From Nautilus pompilius (lineage: Eukaryota > Mollusca > Cephalopoda > Nautilida > Nautilidae), in assembly GCA_018389105.1 (NCBI GenBank), contig JACATO010002451.1, positions 2,318,501 through 2,382,500 on the forward strand: a stretch of DNA of 64,000 nucleotides, in the 5' to 3' direction. Positions within the stretch are counted from its first letter, which is position 1, and the number at the start of each line of letters is the position of its first letter. Shown one piece after another: positions 12,080 through 23,900 of the stretch. Below the pieces are notes generated by a model, which worked only from the letters and a program-made list of their open reading frames with translations, had not been told where the DNA came from and made no database searches. The position numbers and the translations under genes are program-made.

Positions 12080-13950
12080 GTATTGAACATTTGGATTTAG
12101 ATAAGATATTTTACATCATTATTAGTATTTCATGTAAGTTGGGGTCATAAGTTCAGGATAATGAAAAGACACTTTTGATTAGATAGGTTTTAGCAACAAC
12201 GGCAAAACTTCTTGCTCTAAAGGCTTTCTATATGTACTGTATATCTAGACTTCATTTTGTGTTTGTTGATAGATATTTTTTGTCACAATCCAAATGTAGT
12301 CACAAGTGACACTCTCCTAAACAGGCAGACATTATGTACATAGTCTACACACAACTCGTCACCACTATAGAAATGAGACGTAAGATATCACCTTCAATGG
12401 TGCTGTCAAGGACACGTGACAGTCTGTCTAAAGTTGCAGGTAAGACCACTACCGCTCCAAAAACATAAAAGCCTTCTATCAACAAGATGGTTAGAAGCCT
12501 CATTTCAGCACCAGAGGCTTTTAAATCATCAAACTCGATTCATTCATAAGTGCATGTGTCAGTGTAACAAAAACATGCAAGCTAAAGCCAGATATGAACT
12601 TGTGTGTAGTTGCTGGTGGAAGATGCAAATACATAACATGGTGATGGTAGTTTCAGATGCAATATAGCATTCAACAACTCAAGTGCTGCAACGGCAAGTA
12701 GCCTAGTTAAACATCAAAACTAAAGATGGATGGAGATAGAGGCCAGCTGATCAGTAAATAAAAATGTAGGACAGTCACTGCATGAAAGACTTGTGCCAAT
12801 TTATATCTGCTACAAGCCTTCAGCAGTTGTTGGCTAATTTACAAAATGTACTGCAACCTGCGTCATGCCAGTTCTTTGACAGTATTTGGATGCTGGGCAA
12901 AAGTAATACAGATGGGAAAAGGTTGGTCATTTGTCAAGCTGAAGCAGAACAACAGAGGAAGACCAGACTGACCTGAATGTCTAGTTGTCAAATAGACTTT
13001 CTGATCCAACTATTCAGGGAAACCCAAAAGGCTTTAGAATTAACTTCTTAAGAGAAATGCACTAATTTTTAAATATTTTCAAGGTAAAAAGTTGGGTAGT
13101 TTTATGTACCTTGTTGGCAGACTCCACAAAATATTTGGTTCAGGTGACCAACCCCAATCTTACTACCACTAATGCTTCCCCACTCCACAAACATGGCAGA
13201 CGACAATGACATCAGAACTACAAACTTGTTGATAGATCGATCTACTGTCATCTACAGTGGATTTTTTATATAAGAACTTATATCAGTTTATCTTTTGTTG
13301 ATAAACTTTATTGAAAAATGTCATGTTATTCGTGGTAGGATTTCTATTCAATAAATTGTGGTTAATTATGAAGTTTGTTTTTTTATGGATAATTAGTAAC
13401 CATTTGAAAAGTTGTAATGGTTTAGTTGTACAAAAATTTGTACAACTAAAAAGATGATGTGGCATTGAATGTCAATTATGAGTATACAAAAATTTCTTTT
13501 TTTTTCTTGGCAGAGTTGTTTGTCTTAAGTAAAAATGGTTACAGTTTAGGCCAAATGAAAGAAAATAGTTAAAAAAAAAAAAAGAAGAAGAGAGAAAACA
13601 AGCTCAAATAGATTTTTACACACCCCATTTTTTTGTAATTTCCAAAGGATACATCTGTTTCTTACCTGATCTGTTTTAGATTTTTAAGAAATCACATAGT
13701 AACATATAAGATAGTTGTTTTAGATGCTGTATTCATTTAGATTGTCTTGTGTGCATCAGTGGATAGTGTAGTCAATTTAGTTATTTTGACCAAAAATGAA
13801 TTAAAAAAAAGAAAGGCTTAATTAACTCTCCTTTTTTCCCCTTGTTTTTCTCTATTTACTGCTGGACCACATCTCAATTGGAACTCATTGGGTGTTACTT
13901 TTTCTTCTTTTTTTTGGTGTGCACGAAAAAGGGAGTTGCTTTAATTATTG
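12080..13950. other. Intergenic DNA, nothing recognised
   Basis: Contains open frames at 12416-12667 and 12782-12976 that lack recognisable motifs, splice context or conserved pattern. They may belong to an unrecognised decayed repeat. Short A-runs and T-runs only otherwise. Confidence 0.4.
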
Positions 13951-13951
13951 G

Positions 13952-14585
13952 TAGGGATGTGTCGATTATCAAAATGGCTGACTACTGATTAATCAGCTCA
14001 TTAGTATAATTCATAACATAATTTTTGGCCTACAGTTGCTGAGAAATGCATTTCTGTACACTATCTTCACAGTAGGCAGGCTCAGCCCTGCGAGTCCTGA
14101 GGCTACAAGAACACTGCCTCTACTGTGATTTTGTGCACCTCCAGTGTTATGCAATTCTCTGGTCATTTGGACCTGGCTTAAGGACTACACTTAAATAAAT
14201 AAATGAATATACTTTTGATGACTGCTACATTATGAAACATAATGGTTTGTGCCTGCCCTCATAATACCATCGATTTGGCCATTACTGCAGTTCCTAACTT
14301 AAGTATTTGGAAAATAAGAAAACCTGTATTTCCAAATGCTTAGACCCTCACTTCAAACTGAAGTTCCAAAGTAAAGACATGAATATGGAGAGAACAAGGC
14401 ATTGGTTGATAGAGGACATTGAAGAAATGGAAGGTGAAGACAGGCAAATACCAAGAAAAAATTTGAGCTCAAATGTATATGTAAGAATGGTTTTGAATGA
14501 ACGAATGCCTATGGAATCTTCCTTTTTCACCACTTTTCCAACTCCATGTCCCTGCTTATGTGTTAGTCTGGATGATAAATAAATT
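13952..14585 (+). mobile_element. hAT-type transposon fragment
   Basis: Begins TAGGGATGTGTCGATTATC. Its first roughly 110 bp match the inverted right end of the hAT copy at 1476-3175, including CATTTCTGTACAC near 14050. Inside, the plus-strand frame at 14307-14582 carries KCLDPHFKLKF, matching the LDPRFK motif of hAT transposases, followed by an acidic helix (EDIEEMEGED). No second end was found, so this is a truncated copy or the remains of a related hAT subfamily. Confidence 0.6.
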
Positions 14586-15478
14586 TGTTGATCTAATTGT
14601 TGTAATACTGAAAACACAGTAGCAATAATAGCCCAGTATTTTTCCAATTTAAAATAAAAATAAAAGTTTTCCATTTGGTGTTAGGAATGACAGTGGCCAG
14701 ATTTATGCTACTACTATCACGTGTTGAGTGGGGCCGTATGTACTTAAATTTCTTCTTTGTAAAATATACGTTTAATTTTTATCATCCTAGTAGGGCTTCT
14801 GTCAACCTTGTCATTAATCTCATTGTTCTTTCTTGACCCCAGAGTGTTTCTAAAAGAAAAAGATTAAATTTAATCTTAAGAATTTTAAAATTTACGTAAA
14901 CATAACTAAATTGTTCTTAAACTGGGTTGTGGGTTGGGGAGAAAAAGTTTAGTTCTTTTTATGAAGCATTGACCTATAAAATTAAATCAGTATATATTTT
15001 TCATGGAAGATATACAAGTGAATGTACCTAGGTATATGAAATGCTCCTGTTAACATTAACGAACATACTGCAGCACAGTTCAACCCATTTTTGTTTCTTG
15101 TTTACTGAAGCCAGTTACATTCTAGTTTATTTTGTTCTATTTTAGAAAACCTTAAGGCTTAATGATGCATGCTAGGATGTGAATCAGTCCTTTGAATTTA
15201 TTCCCACAGTGTATCACCTGAGGGGCATTATGCATTCTACTTCCCTTATTGGGGGGACTGTGACATAGCGCCTTCCTCACTAATATTTTGTGACGACAAC
15301 TCTGTCTCTTTGCATAATAAGTGAATTTACTAAATATACAACTAGTTTAACATAAATGCTAACTAGTGCTTCTAGCCTTGTGGTATAAGATAAAAACTGA
15401 TGTGGTATACAGAGGGTTGAATAGCATTTCTCCAATCTCTTCGAGGAAAGGTAAATTGAAATTATGTAGGTGTTGAGA

Positions 15479-15557
15479 GACAGACACAGACACACCACAC
15501 ACCACACCACACACCCACACACACACACACACAGACACACAGAGAGAGAGAGAGAGA
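15479..15557. repeat. CA/GA compound microsatellite
   Basis: An (AC)n run with interruptions passes into (AG)n. The Cys/Val-rich minus-strand open frames over it (15280-15565) are translation artefacts of the repeat. Confidence 0.9.
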
Positions 15558-15679
15558 TTAGTCACTGCACTCTACCTGAACCACTTTTTTTTCCTGTTTA
15601 TACTGAATAGATTTAATGATAGCTACATGATTTTTTGGTTAAAAATCTTATCTGACAAATCTGAAATTTTCAGAAATCA

Positions 15680-16262
15680 TAACTAAGACAGACCTTTTGA
15701 CCCTGCTTATTTGGCTTTAGAGTAGCTTTTGATAAATTTCTATGTATAAGACTTGTAGAAAAGGTTAAGTGAAAAGCTATAGATAAATGGATAAATAACT
15801 TACCATAGGTTTGTTTGGGTTTTTTTACCTCTTCTTGATTAGATAAATTATGTTGATACTGTAGTTAGTCGTAGTGAATGTAACAAAAATATTTAGGGAT
15901 GATGCTACATTTATACTAGGGTTAATACTGAAGAAGATAGATGTGTTTCAAATAACCTTAAATAACTTATTAATCTAGTCAGTCAAGTGGGAAATGGACT
16001 TTAACACTAGAAAATATAAAGTTATTCATATAGAAACTAAGGAAAATTATAATCAATATTGTATTGGATTTCCTAAATTGGAAAACGTACTTGAAGGAAA
16101 GGATCTAGCGCTACTTTTAATAAAAATCTTATTTAAGGGGCTGTCAAAGTGAAAACAATGCTAGGAATAATGAACCAAACTAAGGAATAAGAAAAAAATT
16201 AGTTCCATTATACAATTTCCTTAGTTTGTTCACATTTTGAATATACTGTGAAGATATAAAGT
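15680..16262 (+). mobile_element. LINE reverse-transcriptase remnant (CR1/L2-like), fragment B
   Basis: Plus-strand translation, with stops and frameshifts, gives the order expected of a LINE reverse transcriptase. A decayed LxFxKAFDKVxH-like segment lies near 15690-15770. A degraded FADD region (KIFRDDATF) is near 15885, then SVKWEMDFNTRKYKVIH near 15980-16035, then LEGKDLALLL near 16090. It is longer and better preserved at its 3' part than fragment A. Confidence 0.7.
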
Positions 16263-16659
16263 CTTGCTTTTTTAAAAACTTTTGCTGCTAAGTTTTCTCA
16301 TTGTATAGCATATAAAAATAGTAATTTTCTACATCATATTACACTGAAAAAATTGCTATTAATGAATCAAAGTGGCTGTGCTGGCCTCACTGATCGGCCT
16401 ACTGTAGTTTTCAATGACGTTATGGATAATGTCAAGATAGCTTGACATTAGGAAACATTTTAGTGTTGGAATTGTAAATGAACAGAAATTACAACCCATG
16501 TTTACTAATGGTGATAGTATAAATTAGTGATTGACATCCGTTTGATTCTTCTTTCTGAAGTATGTTGAGTTTTGGTGTTTATGCTCTGATTATTTGTATT
16601 ATAAGTTTATTTCTGATGAAAGCTTTAGATTTTATTTAAAAAAAAACCTTTTTTATTGC

Positions 16660-16671
16660 TTATTATTATTA

Positions 16672-16727
<56 letters not shown>
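16660..16727. repeat. (ATT)n microsatellite
   Basis: About 22 near-perfect TAT/ATT triplets, with one shifted unit near 16671. Confidence 0.95.
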
Positions 16728-16728
<1 letters not shown>

Positions 16729-17926
16729 AATCAGACTTTAAATTATTATGATATTGTCTTTTTTATATTAAATAATTTTTAAAAATTTCTTTCTAAATAA
16801 TTTCACAAGCACATGCAACAACTTAAATCTTTCTTTATTATTCTTAAAAGGATAACATTCCCTCTTTGCCCAGTGGTGCCCTCAGCAGTTGTGATGCTAG
16901 TAGCTATTTTTGTACATTCTTATTTTTTTTGTACTTGCTCTAATTCCGCTGTGATTGACAGCTGTGGAAAGTTTTCTAACTTGCAGGTAAGAATTTTATC
17001 ATCAGGTACAAAGTTTAGGTTACCTTAAAACTCTATAGCCATCAAGCTTGCTCCATACTGTTTTTTTATTTATTCATTTATTTGTTTTACCTGTGGGAGT
17101 CTGCCACCTGTGGTGACAAAAGCAGTTCAGCCTTTTTTTTTTATTGTTGTGCTTCGGGAAATAGCACCACATGTGTCAGGGCTTCTGACCTGAGAGAACA
17201 GGCAAGTTAGCTTCTGTCTGAGTATTTGTATACGTTTCTTTAGTACAGTAAACAGGTAACAAAGGTCTAACTATCTTCTGCTTAACTTTGCTTGGAGCCA
17301 TCTTAAGACAGCTGCTGGATTTCGGTCAGATAATTTCCTCATTACCAAGACGGCAATAACAAACTTACCTTTCTCTCTTAACAGAGTTTGTTCCGTACAG
17401 GCAACGTATTTGATCAGACCAGAGATTGGGTCTGCAGCCCAGGTTCTTATTCTGTATAAAAGTCAACAGTTTTCTGGAGAAGAGATCAACTTGATTGCTC
17501 TTTGAAATTTTAAGAATGACTTTATTCATTTGTAAAAACAAAACAAAATTGTATTTTGCTCTCTTTTTAACAGTTATTTTTCTTACATTAATATTTCTAT
17601 CAGGAACCTTTTTCTCAATCTTTGTCATAATCTTTGTGTTGAAAGAGTTAATGGGGGTGTCAGTAAGCTTCAAGTTATTATGAAATGAACTGATGATCAA
17701 AGTTACTGTTGTACACATGAAGTACTTTCTGCTGTGTTGAAAGTATGAATGAAATAATATTTCATGGGTTTACAGCATAGTCAAATGATTAAAGTATTGA
17801 TTAATAACAGGCAGACATGAAAATTTGTGATTAATATCTTTTTGTTTATACTTTGCAGAAAAGAACAGTGGATGTTCTGTTGGTGGAGTGAAATAGAAAA
17901 AAAAACATGGATAATGAATTACGGTA

Positions 17927-20900
17927 ATGTCAAGAAGAGAAACCATGGAAGAACAGGTGATTCACCGAATGTGTTCATCTGGCATCCCAGATCAGCGCTG
18001 CACGCATGTGATCAGTACATGCTTTGACTTCCTCAAGGAACCTCAGTACATGATTGATGGGCTGAAGAAGTCGGAGAGTGACACAGAGATTCTGAGGGCG
18101 AACAGGAAGAACCATTGTGAACTGTCAAGTAAAATTTTAGATGGTGGAGATGATGCGGTGGTGCTGCGTGAGACCAGGGGTAAGAATCGGAACTTAGCAA
18201 GTGAACAAATAAGTCAGGCATTCCAATTCCTTAAGGGAATACCCACAGACTCTCTTCATGAGCAGGCTGCCTTGCTTCTGAGCTCATCGCCAAGTGACAG
18301 TACGTGGACTCAGAACAGTAAGCTGGAACAGATCTCTGAAGATGACTGCCAGTTGAAGGACAGAGATGGACTGCCAGACATTCCACCTGGGCCTCTTTCT
18401 AAGGATGTATTTTTAGCAGGAGATGATCTGCAAGTAGATAACAAGGATGCAATGGATTTAAAAGAGAGTGAAGATGAAAAAAGCTTAGTTTGTTCTAATG
18501 GGAAGAACGAACGAACAAATGCTCTCTCATCTGAGGAAAATGAAGCCCTGAGTTCAGCTATGGGTCAAAAGTTGGAGAGAGGTGATGAAAATTGTTCTGG
18601 GGTTGGGATATTTCCAGCTGTGAATGCTGAACAGAGTTCCTTCACAGCTAGTGGGTATGTACGTCAAAGACAGGTAACAAAAAATATTAAAGGATCTCCT
18701 GCAGTGGATTTAAGTGAAGAAGATTCTTCTGATGATGATGATTCAAGTAAGAATATTGCATTTATAAAAATTTTTTAAGCTTTATGATCATTAGGAAGTA
18801 GAATTCTTCCAGGTTTTCTTTGTAAATACTTTTCTCACCATAATTTATAAAATAATAGATGAAGTTAAGGCTGTGACATATAAACTTTATTTTTTAGATA
18901 ATTTTAAGTTTTACTCTTTAAATCTATGCTTTAATTTCTAACCAAAACCTTAAACTAGCTCAGTTATATATTATTTAAATAAATATAATATAAATTTATT
19001 GATATAAAAACTGCACAGAAGAGGAAAAAATGGATAAAAGAATATATATAAACCATTACACACTGTAACAAATTTTCAAAAGGTTTTCATTTATCCTGAT
19101 TTTTCAATTGGTTATGGTCAGTTTTAGTGAGCTGATTACTAACATAGCACTGGTTTTTTTAAAGTGTCAGTTTTTCATTCAGAATGTTACTTTAAACATT
19201 TAACACATGATTACTGATAATACGGGTACAACTAATTAACTTTTCCAAAACCAAAATGTAACAGTCATTTTAACTCATGAAAAAAGTTTATTCATTACAT
19301 TATTTATTTAATTCTTAAGCACAGTAAAAATCTAAATTGCAGTTGCAGAAATCAAAAATGTACAATGTTTCAGGCTTTCCTTCAATGCATTGAAGTATCA
19401 TCACAAATTAGACCCAAAATATAGTCACCCATCATTCTGACATCTCATCTTTCCTGATATCTCTTTTCCATTGTTAGGATATCTTGGTGAAATCTCTCAC
19501 CATGCTCTTTACTGAAATCTCACATGTTGTCTTTGAAGAAATCTAGATGAGAATGAAGGACATGAAGCTTGAGAGACATTCTGCATCCAACCTTTTTGTG
19601 AATCCTTGCAGTCCTTTCAAAAACCCAATCTTCTTAAAATCTCCACAAACATCCCAGTTATATTTTTTGTAGTCAATTATTTCCAGCAGAAACATAACAT
19701 TTTAATAATCCTCCTTCATATGTACAGAATGGCCAATGGGTATCGATGGATATTTGTTTCCACTGTGAAGAAGGAATGCTTTGAGACTTCTCGCCAAACT
19801 GTCAATGAAAAGATGCCATTCAGTAGGATTGTGCACAATACCCATTTCGTAAAACAAGCTATTAATGTCACCGCAGAAGCACAATTTGCCATTCACTGAG
19901 AAGTATCTTGAGAATTTTTCATGCCTCTTTCTGGAAGATGTAGATTTACAACTGCTGTCCAAGAGATTCCATTCTTTCAGTCTTGATATGAGAAGTTCAG
20001 CATTAGATTTTGTTAAACCTAAATCTCGTACTAAGTCATCCAGTTCTTGTTGATTTGAAAAATGAGGCTTCTTTGAATTTAAGTCAGAATCTTAGTTTTC
20101 ATCTATGGGCGAATTTTCACTTTCTGATGATGAATTTGTTTCTTTGGATTTTGATTGTGGCTATGGCACTGGAAGGCCATCCACTGTGTGAAACTGGTGC
20201 AAGGGATGATGGAATATTTGGATACACAATATCATGTCAGTTTTTGGTTTTCCTGAATCTTGACACACCCACTAAACAAAAGTAACAGTCATCTATGTGA
20301 TTCTTAGGTTCTCGCCAAATATGAGAGATTGTGCTTTACGATCTACTCTTATCCATCCTTCTAGTGCTGATCTGCATGTTCCACAAGCCACATGAGGTGT
20401 GCATGCTTTATCTTGATCACTAATCTTCATTCCAAAGTATGATTCATAGACCAGTGAAAATTTATTGTTTAGTGTGATCACATGTCTTTCTTACTTTGGG
20501 CCAATATAGAATCCACAAACATAACAAAATGAGTCTGCAGAGAGCTTGCATTTTCGATTTGCAGCCATTCTTATCTAATAACAGAATTTAAAAAATCACT
20601 TGTTAAATGCTTTTATTTCATACTGGACTGAGTGTGCACAAGGGTTTATATACCTTGGTTTATGGATGAAAGTCCAGAAACTTCTAGAAAGCCCTAGAAT
20701 GTTCCAGAAAGTGCTAGAATGTTCTAGAAAATTCTAAAAAGTTCTTAAAAAATCTAAAAATTTTTAGGGTGTTCCGTATTATGCACCATTCTGTCAACAC
20801 TAATAGTATAATTATTTCTAATATACTTGATATTTACCAAAAACCAAAGCTAGAAAAATGCCATGGGAAATGTAAAAAATTCAAGTTGACTAAATTTTTG

Positions 20901-23900
20901 TTACCTAGTATTATCTTCAAAAATTAATTCACAGATTGATATTTTGTTCGATCTTATTTATTTTGCTGTTATTTTTTTACAAGATTACTAAAATATTTTG
21001 AGTGACATTTTAAAAATATTGAGTGATGGAATACAATGTGTTTGTACCTGACAAAATGTCATGTGATATATGAAGTACAGACTTGACAATTAAAGTAAGA
21101 AATATTTGAATATATAAATTGAAGAATGGTGGTGTAGTGAGGGAAGAAAGATTTGGGTGATTAATATATGAAATTTATACTTGGATAGATTGGATGTGGA
21201 TGAAAATGTGTAAAGATAGACACTCCATATAGGAAAAGCAGATGTTCCTTTGTTTTCTTTCCCCTCCAAATAATGAAAAGTCAAATGTAGCATTAGTATT
21301 TCTTTCAGAAGTTGGGCAGCCGCTGCCTTTTGAGCTTCAAGGGAGGAGCTAATTTTTTGATGGATACCGAAGTATTTGCGCACTGCATCTTATCATCTTG
21401 GGAAGTGGTGGTCATCCTTGAGGAAATCACTTGGTTTTGATGTGTGCATGCCTACTAGACCACTTCGTTTTTTAAATGTAGGAGAAAACTGGAGTACTCA
21501 GAGAAGACCCTGGTAGCTTGATGGCTGGCTGGTGAAGACCAAGAGGAAACCATGCCAGGGAGGTAACCCACCAAGCCAAGCTGGTCCCCACCTGGGATTT
21601 CAGCTTGGGACCGTGCCCTTAGCAGTCCAGTAGTCTGCCACCGGGTCACCATGCTTCCCCCTAATCATTATTAGCTGATTTTTCTTGAATGTTCTCAGGT
21701 ATCTATGCTGAAAGTACACGGAACTCCTGCTGGATCTATATTGCTGAGGATGCCAGTTATTCCGCCCAGCATCCACAGTCTGAGGATGAAAAGGATGGCG
21801 AAAAATCATCCGCTGATGAAGACAGTAAATATTTTAAAAACTGCTGATTCAGTTTTCAAAACAGTTCTCACTGTAACCATTATAATTAGCATTGCTATAT
21901 TTCCAATTTTGACTTGCTGTTACTTATAGGTTATGGAAGGTGCGTTAAAGTGGTCCATTCTCCCAGTAATGACTAACTCTTTATTTTATTGTCAGTGTGG
22001 TTCACAGTTCAATATCTGCACTAAAGAGATTTTGGTATTTAACCCTTAGAAGCTGCTAAATAGTGATCTAACTTGCTGATCTCACTTCACATACTAAAGC
22101 TCACTGCTGCTGTTAAAACAGATACAAACTCTGTAGATTACCAGTAACATTATCCCATGGTAAAGTTCCTCTCATATTTACAAAGTCACCGCATTACTTT
22201 CCCTTGGAATCTTCTAACATTTAAAGGGTTAATTTTTGTTTGGAATGGAAAAAAAGCAAAATATCTCAGTAGTGAATATTTTGCAGTTAGCAGAATTAGT
22301 GCACTTCATAGCTCACTCTATGCAGAGTTTGTTTTTAAGTATAGTTTAAATCTAATGTAAAGTAGTATACTAAAATGGAGAAACAAACATGCGGATGTTG
22401 TATTTGTCAAAGATGTTAATGCGCTATGATGAGATGCTATGGATGTTTAAATGAAACTCAGCTGAAATAGCATCATTGTAAAAGTTTCTCACTGTTTTAT
22501 TTGAACATCTATCCATAACTAACCAAAGAAATCCTCCAAACTTGTGATGTAACTTATCTGTGATGCAGAAGTTATTTTACATAGAAGAGCAACTGCTGCT
22601 GGCCTCTACATCACATTCCCTTTTGGGAGGAGGAGAAATTACTCTCCATTACTTTTGGAGTAAAATATTCAATCAATATCTTTTTTGGGGAAAATAGAAA
22701 TCTGCAAGTCGATATTAGCAGGGCAGCTTTGATGACAGTTGTCTTTAGTTTCTTAATTAAAAATATTGTTTCCCCCTGTTGATGCTGTTGTTTGTCTGTT
22801 GGCCATATTTGGACCTTGCCTCTATGAACAGAATTCAGTTCACACTCGATCTTGCAGATATATTCATATTTATAAGTTCATGGATTTTGAATAGAAAAAA
22901 TAGATTTTCTCTATATCAGCAAATAAAATAGAATAAAAAGTACTAAGTTTAAAGACTGGTTTGAGGCTTTTCTTGATTTACTACCAGTGCAGAGTTATCT
23001 TTCTTTCTCTTTCTCTTTTTTATATATTTGCTGTGATTTTTTTTCCTGAAGGTCTTTCAAATTTTGTGTTGCAGATGTTTTTTCAAACAGAAATGGCCAT
23101 GTACAGAACAGGCACAAGCGATCTGACTCAAATGCAACCACAGCCTCAGAAAACAGTTTCCGACGACAGTTCTGGCACCGGCGCAAGAAGATCGTGTTTC
23201 GGAATAAAACTCAGAATGAATATCAACGATTTTCTGCCAAGTTTCTGGGTAAGTAACAGCAAAGTTCTTAATTCCTTTTATTCCAATGTATGTGGGGTGT
23301 ATTGTTGTTGTTCTTTTAACTCAATAGATGAAGTTTGAATGATCATTTGTACTGGATGAAATTAAAGTTGCTGGTTCAGTAAAGAGTCAGATGATGAAAT
23401 TCAAAATTGTTTATGGGTGAGTCTTTTGAAAGGGTTAAGAGAAGAAAAACAAAAGGGCACACCCATCCTTAAACAATTAAAAAATTACATCTGACTCTTT
23501 GATGAGACTAAAAAGAAAATGTGACTGCCAAGAAATATTCCCTTTCCTCAAACCACAGGTAGATTTGTGTCTTTGTATTCATGGCACAAGTGAACTGCAA
23601 TATTGTAAAGTCTGTGGACCCCTTTAATAGGTTGCACTGCTGTTGTTGTATGTAAACATCTCTTGGCTCCAGACACGAATTGCTGACAGCTTTCTTATTG
23701 TTTCAGATTTTGAAGAGGTTGTACATATCACTAAAGATGTGACTGAGGAGTATGGTATCCATATTTTAGATAGCCACCCTGCTGTTGTCACTGCCATTGA
23801 TGCAGGTATGTGGTTTTTCTTTATTGCATCTTGTAAATTATATAAAATCTTGTGCTCTGTTTGTTATTTTTAATATTAATATTTGCTCCACAAGTTGGCT

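Noticed and set aside
15280..15565. Cys/Val-rich minus-strand frames
   Set aside because: They translate a CA/GA microsatellite.
17365..17718. 117-codon minus-strand frame upstream of the PDZ-PH-PH gene
   Set aside because: Low-complexity Lys/Asn/Ile composition typical of AT-rich chance frames, with no motif or splice context.
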